Shown here piece after piece: positions 1-8,648 of a stretch of DNA of 64,000 nt (within the stretch, counting starts at the first letter, position 1; the number at the start of each line of letters is the position of its first letter). This stretch comes from Paucimonas lemoignei. Lineage in GTDB: Bacteria; Pseudomonadota; Gammaproteobacteria; Pseudomonadales; Pseudomonadaceae. The notes under the pieces were generated by a model. It was not told where the DNA came from and did no database searches. It worked only from the letters and a program-made list of their open reading frames with translations. The stretch spans positions 1,364,001-1,428,000 of the forward strand of contig LS483371.1 in assembly GCA_900475325.1 (NCBI GenBank), written 5' to 3'. The translations under genes and the position numbers were made by a program.

Positions 1-12
1 GCTCTGCCACAT
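1..12 (-). CDS. argO: ArgO/LysE-type amino acid exporter, first four codons only
   Basis: On the minus strand an ATG at position 12 reads M-W-Q-S before the window ends, which matches how Pseudomonas LysE/ArgO exporters commonly begin. A GGAG ribosome site lies at 21-24, eight bases upstream. ArgO is the classical divergent partner and target of ArgP, whose gene starts at 119. Only four codons are visible, so the call rests on the start signal and context. Confidence 0.5.
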
Positions 13-118
13 GAAACGTACTCCACACTGTGGGTCGGTCGACCGGATTGGCTGGCATCATGGTCGGCTGCGAGGTATAAGAAAAACCAATATTCCTGAT
101 CGCTCATTAGAGAAACTG

Positions 119-1018
119 ATGTTCGACTACAAATTGCTCTCCGCGCTCGCGGCAGTGATCGAGCAGGCCGGTTTCGAGCGCGCTGCCCAGGTGTTGGGGT
201 TGTCGCAATCGGCGGTGTCGCAACGAATCAAGCTGCTCGAAGCACGTATCGGCCAGCCGGTGTTGATCCGTGCCACTCCGCCTACGCCGACGGACATCGG
301 TCGCAGGTTGCTCAACCATGTACAGCAGGTTCGTTTGCTGGAGCGCGATCTGCAAAGCCAGGTGCCCGCGCTGGACGAAGAAGGCATGCCGGAGCGTCTG
401 CGCATCGCGTTGAATGCCGACAGCCTGGCGACCTGGTGGGCGTCGGCGATTGGCGATTTTTGTGCGCAGAACAACCTGCTGCTGGATCTGGTCGTGGAAG
501 ATCAGGACGTCGGCCTCAAACGCATGCGCGCAGGCGAAGTGGCGGCGTGCCTCTGCGCCAGTGAACGTCCGGTTGCCGGTGCGCGCAGCCAGCTGTTGGG
601 GGCCATGCGCTATCGTGGGTTGGCCAGCCCTGCGTTTGTAGCCCGCCATTTTCCGGAGGGTTTTGAGGCGGCACGCCTGGCCCGGGTCCCTGCTCTGGTT
701 TTCGGGCCGGATGATTTGTTGCAGCATCGCTACCTGGTGTCGCTAGGGGTGACGGGTGGCTTCGAGCATCATTTGTGTCCTTCGTCCGAAGGCTTTCTGC
801 GCATGACTGAGGCCGGGGTGGCGTGGGGGCTGGTGCCGGAGATCCAGGTGCGCGAGCAATTGCAACGCGGCACATTGGTTGAACTGGCACCCGACAAACC
901 CGTGGATGTGCCGCTGTACTGGCATCATTGGCGCAATGGCGGTCAATTGCTGACGCGCCTGACCGAGCACCTGGCGCAGCAGGCCGGACAATGGTTGGTG
1001 CCGCTGGCGGCGAAGTGA
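119..1018 (+). CDS. argP: LysR-family regulator ArgP (IciA)
   Basis: This 299-residue protein has the LysR layout: an N-terminal winged helix-turn-helix (about residues 1-60, with LSQSAVSQRIKLLE as recognition helix) and a C-terminal effector-binding domain. Length and the opening MFDYKLLSALAAVIEQAGFE fit ArgP, which senses lysine/arginine and activates the exporter argO. The ATG at 119 was chosen because upstream in-frame residues look non-coding. The gene is divergent from the presumed argO start at position 12, leaving about 106 bp of shared control region. A generic LysR regulator is the alternative. Confidence 0.8.
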   Translation: MFDYKLLSALAAVIEQAGFERAAQVLGLSQSAVSQRIKLLEARIGQPVLIRATPPTPTDIGRRLLNHVQQVRLLERDLQSQVPALDEEGMPERLRIALNADSLATWWASAIGDFCAQNNLLLDLVVEDQDVGLKRMRAGEVAACLCASERPVAGARSQLLGAMRYRGLASPAFVARHFPEGFEAARLARVPALVFGPDDLLQHRYLVSLGVTGGFEHHLCPSSEGFLRMTEAGVAWGLVPEIQVREQLQRGTLVELAPDKPVDVPLYWHHWRNGGQLLTRLTEHLAQQAGQWLVPLAAK

Positions 1019-1052
1019 GCGTCAGTGAGTGTGCGCGCAAGGCTGATGCTTT

Positions 1053-1126
1053 TGTAGGCGCTGCCGAAGGCTGCGAACAGTGGTGAATCAGTAAGATCGC
1101 CTTCGCAGCCTTCGGCAGCTCCTACA
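1053..1126. repeat. REP-like inverted pair, family A
   Basis: Arms TGTAGGCGCTGCCGAAGG... (1053-1077) and its inverse complement (1102-1126) flank a 24-bp centre. The same pair occurs at 42893-42965 and 63698-63770, with a half copy at 36122-36145. It sits between argP and the next gene and would fold into a long hairpin in RNA. Confidence 0.9.
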
Positions 1127-1185
1127 GAAATCAGTCCATACATAAGTTGTGTAAAGCAAAACAGGTTTTTTTAACGGAGCGGTAC

Positions 1186-2178
1186 ATGAAGATTCTGGTC
1201 ACCGGCGCAAGCGGCTTCATCGGCGGGCGCTTCGCGCGTTTTGCCCTGGAGCAGGGGTTCAGCGTTCGGGTCAATGGGCGTCGCGCTGCCGGGGTTGATC
1301 ATCTGGTACGACGTGGCGCCGAGTTCATTCAGGGGGATTTGATCGACGCAGATCTGGTCCGCGAGCTGTGCCGCGACGTCGACGCCGTGGTGCATTGCGC
1401 CGGGGCCGTGGGCGTGTGGGGGCGCAAGCAGGATTTTCTCCTGGGCAACGTGCAAGTCACCGAAAACGTGGTTGAAGCCTGCCTCAAGCAGCGGGTGCGC
1501 CGGCTGGTGCACTTGTCATCGCCTTCGATCTACTTCGACGGCCGCTCGCACCTGAACATCAAGGAAGACCAGGTGCCCAGGCGCTTCAATAATCACTACG
1601 CCGCCACCAAATACCTGGCCGAGCAAAAGGTGTTTGGCGCCCAGGAATTCGGCCTTGAAGTCATCGCCTTGCGTCCACGGTTCGTCACCGGCGCGGGCGA
1701 TACCAGCATCTTCCCGCGGCTGCTGACCATGCAGCGCAGGAAGCGCCTGTCGATCATCGGCAATGGCCTGAATAAAGTGGATTTCACCAGCATCGGCAAT
1801 CTCAATCAGGCCATGCTCAGTAGCCTGCTGGCGGGCAGTTCGGCATTGGGCAAGGCGTACAACATCAGCAACGGAGCGCCGGTGCCGGTGTGGGATGCGG
1901 TGAATTACGTGATGCGCCGCATGCAATTGCCACAGGTCACGCGTTATCGTTCCTATGGCCTGGGTTATACGGCGGCGGCGATCAATGAGGGCGCGTGCCT
2001 GCTGTGGCCGGGTCGACCTGAACCTACGCTGACGCGTCTGGGGATGCAGGTCATGAGTCGCGACTTCACCCTTGATATCAGTCGTGCGCAACAGTATCTG
2101 GATTATCAGCCGCAGGTCAGTCTCTGGGCAGCGCTGGACGAGTTCTGCGACTGGTGGGCAGCACAACAGAACGGCTGA
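1186..2178 (+). CDS. NAD-dependent epimerase/dehydratase family protein
   Basis: An extended short-chain dehydrogenase of 330 residues. The N-terminal Rossmann motif TGASGFIGG (residues 6-14) binds NAD(P), and the catalytic YAATK (Tyr138, Lys142) with the upstream LSSPS serine stretch is present. It resembles the 3-beta-hydroxysteroid dehydrogenase/sugar-epimerase branch, but the substrate cannot be told from sequence. The ATG at 1186 is preceded by ACGGAGCGG and starts exactly at the conserved MKILVTGASG; a TTG further upstream is rejected. It appears monocistronic, between repeat family A and the gene at 2257. Confidence 0.8.
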   Translation: MKILVTGASGFIGGRFARFALEQGFSVRVNGRRAAGVDHLVRRGAEFIQGDLIDADLVRELCRDVDAVVHCAGAVGVWGRKQDFLLGNVQVTENVVEACLKQRVRRLVHLSSPSIYFDGRSHLNIKEDQVPRRFNNHYAATKYLAEQKVFGAQEFGLEVIALRPRFVTGAGDTSIFPRLLTMQRRKRLSIIGNGLNKVDFTSIGNLNQAMLSSLLAGSSALGKAYNISNGAPVPVWDAVNYVMRRMQLPQVTRYRSYGLGYTAAAINEGACLLWPGRPEPTLTRLGMQVMSRDFTLDISRAQQYLDYQPQVSLWAALDEFCDWWAAQQNG

Positions 2179-2256
2179 GCCTCTTGAGAAGCGATTGCAG
2201 CGGTTATACTCGCCCACTTCGAGCAGTCAACATCACGGTTTCACAAAGGGTTCCTC

Positions 2257-3114
2257 ATGCGTAACGATCCTTACGACGACGTCGATGACGTTCCGAATCT
2301 CAGTGCCAAGGTCGATGACGACGACTTCGAACCGCCGACCAATGCTGCGCGCAAGCGCACCACGGTTTACTCACGCGATACGCCGGTGGTGAAGGTCAAG
2401 GCCGCGAGCACCGGGCCCTTGTGGGCGCTGGTCGGCGCGCTGATCATTGCGTTCTGCGGGTTGGGCTGGTGGAGTTTTCAGCAGATCTCCCTGATGGAGC
2501 AGCAGTTGGTTGCCACCCAGGAAAGCTTTGCACGGATCAGTGAAGAAGCCGCCGGGCGCTTGCAGGATATCTCCGGCAAGGTCGTGGCGACTGAGTCGGT
2601 GGTGGTCGATGGCGAGGCGCTCAAGCAACGCATCAAACTCATCGAGGATCAGTTGGCGGATCAGGACAAACAGCAGGAGGGCGCACAGGGGCATCAAGCC
2701 ACGTTGCAGCAGCGCCTTGAGCAGATCAGCACCCAGGCCACTCAACAGCAGGCCAGCAATACTCAGCTTCAGGAACAGTTGAAAGCCCTGAGCACCGAGT
2801 TGGCTGCCCTGAAAGCGGCGGTTCCGGATGCAAAGGCTGTACAGGGCGAGCAGGAGAAAATCGACACGCAGCTTAAAAGCCTGAACACCGATGTTGCCGC
2901 GTTGAAGAAACAGGGCAACCCGAGCGCGGCCATCGAGCGTCTTGAACAAGACCTGATCGTGCTCAAGAGCGAACAGGAAAACCGCCCGGCGCCTGCGGCA
3001 GCAAGCAGCAGCACCGCTGAGTTCGACGCCTTCCGCGCGCAGATGACCCGCAACATCAACACCCTGCAGAGCCAGATTCAGAACCTGTCGCAGCAGCTCA
3101 ACTCGCGCAGGTAA
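2257..3114 (+). CDS. Single-pass membrane protein with long coiled coil, unknown function
   Basis: Function not recognised. The 285 residues divide into an acidic, Asp-rich cytoplasmic tail (1-30), a basic stretch (31-48), one transmembrane helix (about 54-72) and a long Gln/Glu/Leu-rich coiled coil (about 76-285) that should lie in the periplasm. The topology resembles proteins that bridge the inner membrane and envelope or assist division, but there is no signature domain. It follows the epimerase by 78 bp and may be co-transcribed. The gene is intact, with composition like its neighbours. Confidence 0.7.
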   Translation: MRNDPYDDVDDVPNLSAKVDDDDFEPPTNAARKRTTVYSRDTPVVKVKAASTGPLWALVGALIIAFCGLGWWSFQQISLMEQQLVATQESFARISEEAAGRLQDISGKVVATESVVVDGEALKQRIKLIEDQLADQDKQQEGAQGHQATLQQRLEQISTQATQQQASNTQLQEQLKALSTELAALKAAVPDAKAVQGEQEKIDTQLKSLNTDVAALKKQGNPSAAIERLEQDLIVLKSEQENRPAPAAASSSTAEFDAFRAQMTRNINTLQSQIQNLSQQLNSRR

Positions 3115-3181
3115 TTGCGAGGTGTTGATGAACGCAATTGGGAGCGGGCAAGCACCGCTCCCGCAGATGCAGCGCAACGCC

Positions 3182-3271
3182 GTGGGACCGGCTTCAGCCG
3201 GGAAGGCGCCATTCCAGACGATAGACATGGAGCGGATGTCCTGACCTCTTCCCGGCTAAAGCCGGTCCCAC
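3182..3271. repeat. REP-like inverted pair, family C
   Basis: GTGGGACCGGCTTCAGCC at the left arm and its near-complement at the right arm enclose about 40 bp. Related pairs occur at 5582-5671, 9691-9780, 13225-13314 and 30350-30438. This copy separates two convergent genes. Confidence 0.9.
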
Positions 3272-3295
3272 GTCGTCATCTGACTTTCCCCGAGG

Positions 3296-4345
3296 TTATA
3301 AAACCGGATAATCGATATAACCCACCGGCCCTTTGGCGTAGAAGGTTTCCGGGTGTGCCTCGTTCAGCGGGGCGTCCTGTTTCAGGCGGGCGGGCAGGTC
3401 GGGGTTGGCGATAAACGGCACACCGAAAGCCACCGCGTCAGCCCAGCCGTTAGCCAGCGAGGCATTGGCGCTTTCCTTGGTGAATTTTTCATTGGCGATA
3501 TAAGCGCCGCCGAATGCCTTCTTCAGTTGCGGCCCAATGCTGTCGCCCGCTTCACGTTCCCGCGCGCAGATGAACGCGATACCGCGCTTGCCCATTTCCG
3601 CTGCCACGTAGCTGAAGGTCTCCGAGAGGTTTTCGTCGCCCATTTCGTGCAGGTCGGCACGAGGGGACAAGTGCAGACCCACGCGGCCAGCGCCCCAGAC
3701 TTCAATCACGGCATCCACCACTTCGAGCATCAGACGAGCACGGTTTTCCACTGAACCGCCGTACTGGTCGGTGCGCTGGTTGGTGCTGGTTTGCAGGAAC
3801 TGGTCGAGCAGGTAGCCGTTGGCGCCGTGAATTTCCACCGCGTCGAAACCGGCGGCCTTGGCGTTTTCCGCGCCGACACGATAAGCGTCCACCACGTCGG
3901 CAATTTCTGCCAGCTCCAGCGCGCGGGGCGTGACGTAGTCGGCCAGTGGGCGAACCAGGCTGACGTGGCCATCAGGCTTGATCGCGCTGGGTGCCACCGG
4001 GGTTTCGCCGTTGAGGTACGACGGGTGGGAAATACGCCCCACGTGCCACAGTTGCAGGGCAATCTTGCCGCCAGCGGCGTGGACGGCCTTGGTGATGTTG
4101 CTCCAGCCGCGCACCTGATCGTTGGACCAGATACCCGGGGTGTCCGGGTAGCCAACGCCCATTGGCGTCACCGACGTGGCTTCGCTGAGGATCAGACCCG
4201 CAGACGCGCGCTGCACGTAGTACTCGGCCATCATCGCGTTAGGCACACGACCTTCGTCGGCGCGGCAACGGGTCAGCGGGGCCATGATGATGCGGTTGGA
4301 CAGTTGCAGATCGCCCAGGGTGATCGGGTCAAAGATAGTCGTCAT
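3296..4345 (-). CDS. xenB: Xenobiotic reductase XenB, Old Yellow Enzyme alkene reductase
   Basis: A 349-residue FMN-dependent TIM-barrel flavoenzyme of the OYE/NemA family that reduces activated C=C bonds, nitroesters and nitroaromatics with NADPH. The N-terminal MAPLTRCRA and the mid-protein HGANGYLLDQFLQ and GGSVENRARL stretches are diagnostic for substrate and flavin binding. An AGAGGA ribosome site precedes the ATG. It lies 21 bp after the MFS gene, matching the P. aeruginosa pyeR-pyeM-xenB arrangement, so expression probably depends on the ArsR repressor encoded at 5700. NemA is the closest alternative name. Confidence 0.9.
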   Translation of the reverse strand: MTTIFDPITLGDLQLSNRIIMAPLTRCRADEGRVPNAMMAEYYVQRASAGLILSEATSVTPMGVGYPDTPGIWSNDQVRGWSNITKAVHAAGGKIALQLWHVGRISHPSYLNGETPVAPSAIKPDGHVSLVRPLADYVTPRALELAEIADVVDAYRVGAENAKAAGFDAVEIHGANGYLLDQFLQTSTNQRTDQYGGSVENRARLMLEVVDAVIEVWGAGRVGLHLSPRADLHEMGDENLSETFSYVAAEMGKRGIAFICAREREAGDSIGPQLKKAFGGAYIANEKFTKESANASLANGWADAVAFGVPFIANPDLPARLKQDAPLNEAHPETFYAKGPVGYIDYPVL

Positions 4346-4366
4346 GCGTCAAATCCTCTTGAATGA

Positions 4367-5533
4367 TCAGTTGATAGCAGGGGCCAGATCGGAGTTGCCG
4401 CTCTGGCGAAAAGTAATCAGGGTGACGATCAGCGCCAGCACCGCCAGTGCGCCCGCCGCCAGAGGTACGCTGGTCAGGCCAAAGCCATGGGCGATGACGC
4501 TGCCGCCGACCCAGGCACCCAGGGCGTTGCCGACGTTGAAGGCACCGATGTTGAGGGTCGACACCAGGTTCGGGGCCTCCTTGCCGAAGGTCACCACGTT
4601 GATCTGCAAAGCGGGCACGGCGGCAAAGGCGGCGGTGGCCCAGAGGAACAGGGTGATTTCGGTCGGGATCAGGGCGACGCTGGTCCAGCTCAACGCCGTT
4701 GACACCACTGCCATGGAAATGAACACGCCAATCAGGGTCGCCGCCAGACGCCGGTCGGCGAGCTTGCCGCCGATGACGTTGCCGACGGTCAGGCCCAGGC
4801 CGATCAACAGCAGAGTCCAGGTGATACCGTTGGGCGAGACGCCGGTCACTTCGCCCAGCAGCGGCGCGACATAAGTGAACAGGGTGAACATCGAGGCGGA
4901 AAACAGCGCGGTCATGCTGAGCGACAACCAGATGCCTGCGCCTTTGAGCGAGGCCAGTTCGGCGCGCATGTCGAGCTTCATTTCATCGCGGTTGGTCGGC
5001 AGGAAGCGGATCAGGCCGATCAGCGCGATGACGCCAATCACGGTCACGGCCCAAAAGGTCGAACGCCAGCCTGCGTATTGACCCAGTGCAGTGCCCAGTG
5101 GCACGCCGAGCACGTTGGCCAGGGTCAGACCGGTGAACATCAGGGCCACAGCTGAGGCGCGACGATTGGCCGGGACCAGGCCGGCTGCAACCACGGAGCC
5201 GATGCCGAAGAACGCACCATGGCAAAGGGCGGTGACCACACGGGCGAACATCAGCACGTTGTAGTCGCTGGCGATGGCGCACAGCAAGTTACCCACAATG
5301 AAGACGCCCATCAGGGTCACCAGCGCAGCCTTGCGCGGCAACCGGGCAGTTGCCATGGCCATGAACGGCGCACCAATGGCGACGCCCAGCGCATAGCCTG
5401 TTACCAGCCAGCCGGCGCCGGGGATCGAAACACCCAGGTCCGCCGCCACTTCAGGCAGCAAGCCCATGATGACGAACTCGGTGGTGCCGATGGCAAAGGC
5501 GCTCAGCGCCAGGATGAACAGCGAAAGAGGCAC
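4367..5533 (-). CDS. pyeM: MFS transporter PyeM-like (DHA1 type)
   Basis: A 388-residue, 12-helix major facilitator of the AraJ/DHA1 drug-H+ antiporter type. ALSAFAIGTTEFVIMGLLPE in helix 1, and a short basic loop containing RLPRKA between helices 2 and 3, are typical of this branch. The start is a GTG at 5533 preceded by AAGGAG with seven-base spacing. It sits between the ArsR repressor gene and xenB, as in the pyeR-pyeM-xenB operon known from P. aeruginosa. Its substrate is unknown. A REP pair lies in the 166-bp gap to the repressor gene. Confidence 0.85.
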   Translation of the reverse strand: MPLSLFILALSAFAIGTTEFVIMGLLPEVAADLGVSIPGAGWLVTGYALGVAIGAPFMAMATARLPRKAALVTLMGVFIVGNLLCAIASDYNVLMFARVVTALCHGAFFGIGSVVAAGLVPANRRASAVALMFTGLTLANVLGVPLGTALGQYAGWRSTFWAVTVIGVIALIGLIRFLPTNRDEMKLDMRAELASLKGAGIWLSLSMTALFSASMFTLFTYVAPLLGEVTGVSPNGITWTLLLIGLGLTVGNVIGGKLADRRLAATLIGVFISMAVVSTALSWTSVALIPTEITLFLWATAAFAAVPALQINVVTFGKEAPNLVSTLNIGAFNVGNALGAWVGGSVIAHGFGLTSVPLAAGALAVLALIVTLITFRQSGNSDLAPAIN

Positions 5534-5581
5534 TGGGCGTCTCCTTTGGAAAAGTTGCTGTTGAATTGAAACGCGTTTTTT

Positions 5582-5671
5582 GTGGGACCGGCTTTAGCCG
5601 GGAAAGCGGCAGTCCTGACAAAGCAGATGCATTGGATTTGCTGGCCTCTTCCCGGCTAAAGCCGGTCCCAC
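5582..5671. repeat. REP-like inverted pair, family C
   Basis: Same arms as at 3182-3271. It lies inside the presumed pyeR-pyeM operon, where it could form an mRNA hairpin that uncouples expression of the repressor from the transporter. Confidence 0.9.
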
Positions 5672-5699
5672 AAGTGTCAGTGAATCGAAGTTTTCGAGG

Positions 5700-6014
5700 T
5701 CAGGAGGGAGGGCTTAGCTCCAGCACCAGCGCTTCGATGAACGCCGCAATAACTCCTTCATTTCGCCGAAAGAAGCTCCACTGCCCAACCTTCTTGCTGG
5801 TGATCAGCCCGGCCCGTTGCAATGTCGCCAGGTGGGCGGACACCGTGGATTGCGATAGCCCGGCGCGTTGGTCGATCTGACCGGCGCAGACGCCGTTTTC
5901 CGTCGAGTGGGTCTGGTCCGGAAAGGAGGTCAGCGGGTCTTTGAGCCAGACCAGAATGTCCCGACGTACCGGGTGAGCCAGGGCTTTTATTATTTCGTCG
6001 AGGTCGATAGGCAT
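5700..6014 (-). CDS. pyeR: ArsR-family repressor PyeR-like
   Basis: A 104-residue winged-helix protein of the ArsR/SmtB family. The helix-turn-helix is QRAGLSQSTVSAHLATLQRA (about residues 49-68), followed by the wing ITSKKVGQWSFFRRN. No metal-binding ELCVCDL motif is present, consistent with the non-classical, non-metal PyeR type. It begins 26 bp from a strong dyad (6040-6083), so autorepression is likely. The neighbours pyeM and xenB support the name. Confidence 0.85.
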   Translation of the reverse strand: MPIDLDEIIKALAHPVRRDILVWLKDPLTSFPDQTHSTENGVCAGQIDQRAGLSQSTVSAHLATLQRAGLITSKKVGQWSFFRRNEGVIAAFIEALVLELSPPS

Positions 6015-6039
6015 GTCGTTCTCAATATGGGTTTAACGC

Positions 6040-6083
6040 TATATCGCGATGGGGCGAACTTTATATCTGTATTTCGCGATATA
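6040..6083. promoter_or_regulatory. Probable PyeR operator (perfect 10-bp inverted repeat)
   Basis: TATATCGCGA (6040-6049) and TCGCGATATA (6074-6083) form a perfect inverted repeat between divergent pyeR and acpH. Each arm also contains the self-complementary core TCGCGA. Dyads of this kind are usual ArsR-family sites. Confidence 0.7.
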
Positions 6084-6117
6084 CAAATATGATTTTCTGC
6101 TGAGAATAGTGAAAAAC

Positions 6118-6142
6118 GCTATATCGGGTTATATCGATATAT
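6118..6142. promoter_or_regulatory. Additional TATATCG-type half sites
   Basis: The run GCTATATCGGG, TTATATCGATATAT repeats the operator half-site with the palindrome ATATCGATAT. It ends 33 bp before the acpH start, so the same repressor might also touch acpH transcription. Confidence 0.5.
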
Positions 6143-6175
6143 GCCTGACGGACAATTCGGCGTAGGCTGGGCGCC

Positions 6176-6772
6176 ATGAATTACCTTGCTCATCTGCATC
6201 TTGGCGGGCATCGCCCGGCGCAATTACTCGGCAGTCTGTATGGCGATTTCGTCAAAGGGCCTGTGGCCGGTCGATTCCCGCACGACCTGGCCGAGGCGAT
6301 CCAGCTGCATCGCAGTATCGACGCCTTCACCGACAGCCACCCGCTGATCAAACAAGCCATTGCGCGATTCCCCAGCGAACGGCGACGTTACGCGGGCATC
6401 GTGCTGGATGTGTTTTTCGATCACTGCCTGGCTCGGGACTGGGGGATGTACGCCGACGTTCCCCTCGCGGCGTTCACTGACAAGGTGTATCGCGTGCTGG
6501 CGGCCGAGCCCGAATTGCCCGAACGCCTGGCGCTGATTGCTCCGCGCATGGCGGCTCAGGACTGGCTCGGTTCATATCAGGAGTTTGCCGTGCTGGAGCA
6601 GGTGCTGATGGGGATTTCCCGGCGCTTGTCACGGCCTCAGGGGTTGGCGGGCGCGATGCATGAACTGCACGCGCTCTACCAACCCCTGAGTGATGACTTC
6701 GCCGAGTTTTATCCGGTGTTGCAGACGTTCGCTCAGGCGGCTCTGGCCGAACGCGGGCTTTGCGTCGACTGA
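6176..6772 (+). CDS. acpH: Acyl carrier protein phosphodiesterase
   Basis: A 198-residue protein close in length to E. coli AcpH (DUF479), which removes the 4'-phosphopantetheine arm from holo-ACP. The N-terminal MNYLAHLHLGG, GSLYGDFVKG and HRSIDAFTDSHP stretches and DVFFDHCLARDW carry the His/Asp residues expected to bind metal. The ribosome site is weak (AGGCTGG). The 3' end overlaps the convergent olsA by 40 bp. Confidence 0.88.
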   Translation: MNYLAHLHLGGHRPAQLLGSLYGDFVKGPVAGRFPHDLAEAIQLHRSIDAFTDSHPLIKQAIARFPSERRRYAGIVLDVFFDHCLARDWGMYADVPLAAFTDKVYRVLAAEPELPERLALIAPRMAAQDWLGSYQEFAVLEQVLMGISRRLSRPQGLAGAMHELHALYQPLSDDFAEFYPVLQTFAQAALAERGLCVD

Positions 6773-7572
6773 GGCTTTGCAATGACGACGGGTCTTTCTG
6801 CAACGGGCTTTTCAGTGGTAACAGCCGGCTCGCCGAACAGCGCAACCTGCACCGCCTGTTGTGCTTCATAAGCCAGTGCAGCGCGCTCCTTGCCTTGAGT
6901 GGCAATCGGCGTCAGCAACTGGATATGCACATCACCTTGCTCATTGGCGAACAGCCGACGCAGGTGCGAGAGCAGGTCGTCATCGCCAATGAAGGGCGCG
7001 ATAGGGTCTGGCTTGCCATCGCGCGAATACCGGATCGCCACCGGTTGCATCATCACGCCGCTGTCTATTGCACTGGACATCAAACGACCATGAAAGGTAC
7101 GCAGCCCAGTGCCGTCAGTAGTGGTGCCTTCAGGGAAAATCACCAGCGCGTTGTTCTGCTGCAGGTGATTGCCCATCTGTTTCTGGATCAGGCGGCTGTC
7201 GCCTGCGCCACGGCGGATAAACAGCGTGCCGGCTTTTAACGCCAACCAGCCTGCGACCGGCCAGGTGCGCACTTCGGCTTTGGACAGAAACGACAGCGGG
7301 GCGAGCATGCCCAGCAGCGGGATGTCAGTCCAGGACACGTGATTGCTGACCCACAGCATCGGCTGGCGTGGCAGCTCGCCACTGACTGTCACGCGAAAGG
7401 GCAACGCGGCCGTCAGACGCGCCATGAACCAGCGGCTCCAGCGTTGGCGCCGGGCCATGGAATGACCGATCTTCAAGCGTTCCATGCAGGCGAAGGCACC
7501 CGCGATGGTCAAGCCCAGTGCAATCACCAGCAGCACCCGTGCGACGCGGGCGTAGCCGCGTAACCGGCTCAT
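6733..7572 (-). CDS. olsA: Lyso-ornithine lipid O-acyltransferase OlsA (PlsC family)
   Basis: A 279-residue membrane-associated acyltransferase. The PlsC motifs are visible: NHVSWTD (the HX4D catalytic box) and FPEGTTTDG (acyl-acceptor binding), plus an N-terminal hydrophobic helix. OlsA adds the second acyl chain to lyso-ornithine lipid, a phosphorus-free membrane lipid. The ATG at 7572 overlaps the olsB stop as TAATG, so translation is coupled. A longer start 39 bp upstream is rejected because it would overlap olsB. Pro/Glu-rich tail after residue 245. Confidence 0.88.
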   Translation of the reverse strand: MSRLRGYARVARVLLVIALGLTIAGAFACMERLKIGHSMARRQRWSRWFMARLTAALPFRVTVSGELPRQPMLWVSNHVSWTDIPLLGMLAPLSFLSKAEVRTWPVAGWLALKAGTLFIRRGAGDSRLIQKQMGNHLQQNNALVIFPEGTTTDGTGLRTFHGRLMSSAIDSGVMMQPVAIRYSRDGKPDPIAPFIGDDDLLSHLRRLFANEQGDVHIQLLTPIATQGKERAALAYEAQQAVQVALFGEPAVTTEKPVAERPVVIAKPQSTQSPRSARAA

Positions 7573-8327
7573 TACACTGCTGCCTTGAAGTGGCGGGCGT
7601 AGCGTGGGCACAGCTCGTCGCGCTTGAGCAGGATGAACACGTCGGCGACCTGGAAATCTTCATCCCAGCACGGCTCGCCGCAGATCTTCGCACCCAGGCG
7701 CATGTAAGCCTTGAGCAAGGGCGGCATCTCGCAGATGACGTTGTTCGGCAGGTCCAGGGCGGGCAGGGGGTTCTTGGGTTCAGCGCGCAGGTTCTGGTTG
7801 CACAGGTAACGCTCGCGCAAACGCTGCATGATGGCGTGGGCCTGAATGCCGCCATCCTGCATCGGGATGCTCGCGCAGCCCATCAGGTAGCTGTAATGGC
7901 CTTCGTTGAGGATCTCCGCCAGCTCGCTCCACAGCACGGCGATGGTGCCGCCGTTGCGGTATTCCGGGTCCACGCAGGTGCGGCCCAGTTCCAGGATAGG
8001 ACCTTGCAGATGGCCAAGCCCATGGAGGCTGAATTCTTCTTCGCTGTAGAAGCGGCCGATGGTATTGGCCGCTTTATGATCCAGCAGGCGAGTGGTGGCG
8101 ACCAGCTTGCCAGTGTTGAGGTCACGCACACCGATGTGCGAGCAGTGCACGTCGTAATCGTCCATGTCCAGGCCTTGGTCAGCGCCTTTGAGCTTGGCGT
8201 TGAACTCGCCACTGAACACCGTGAAACGCAGGGCCTGTGCTTCCTGCAAGGCATGTGTGCCGGTCAGGCGTTCAGCCTGAAGGCGGCGGTCGGATGCTGT
8301 GTCGCGAATACGGGCGATCTGAGTCAT
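7572..8327 (-). CDS. olsB: L-ornithine N(alpha)-acyltransferase OlsB
   Basis: A 251-residue GNAT-like hemolysin/OlsB family enzyme that transfers a 3-hydroxyacyl chain from ACP to ornithine, the first step of ornithine lipid synthesis. Typical stretches are [30 protein letters not shown] and the C-terminal [19 protein letters not shown] ribosome site precedes the ATG. It is transcribed first, with olsA following by a one-base overlap. Such genes are often induced by phosphate limitation; no clear Pho box was recognised upstream. Confidence 0.88.
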   Translation of the reverse strand: MTQIARIRDTASDRRLQAERLTGTHALQEAQALRFTVFSGEFNAKLKGADQGLDMDDYDVHCSHIGVRDLNTGKLVATTRLLDHKAANTIGRFYSEEEFSLHGLGHLQGPILELGRTCVDPEYRNGGTIAVLWSELAEILNEGHYSYLMGCASIPMQDGGIQAHAIMQRLRERYLCNQNLRAEPKNPLPALDLPNNVICEMPPLLKAYMRLGAKICGEPCWDEDFQVADVFILLKRDELCPRYARHFKAAV

Positions 8328-8478
8328 GCGAAGTCTCCGTGAGCCAGCCCTGCAAGTGCGGGCATCGGCTGAAATGGCCTGGCGATGCTGTACACATTCA
8401 GGCTATGCAGAGGCGATGTCATGACCATGAAGGTTTGGTGATGGTTGTGTGACGCTGCCCGCACGCAATGCAAATCCC

Positions 8479-8567
8479 TGTGGGAGCGAATTCATTCGCG
8501 AAGACGGTGTGTCAGATACAGGTGTTTTAAGGTTAAGGACGCTTTCGCGAATGAATTCGCTCCCACA
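8479..8567. repeat. REP-like inverted pair, family B
   Basis: TGTGGGAGCGAATTCATTCG... (8479-8502) is mirrored at 8544-8567. Further copies lie at 17325-17416 and 60392-60483. The 8328-8648 interval otherwise holds only the divergent promoters of olsB and the serine hydrolase gene. Confidence 0.92.
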
Positions 8568-8648
8568 CGGATGCATTCCAAATGGATACATCAAGTTTTG
8601 TCACAACCCCCTGCTACAGTCCGTCGACCCCATTTCGAGAACCACCCC

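Noticed and set aside
8445..8648. N-terminal extension of the serine hydrolase
   Set aside because: It reads through a REP pair and would bury the signal peptide that starts at 8649.
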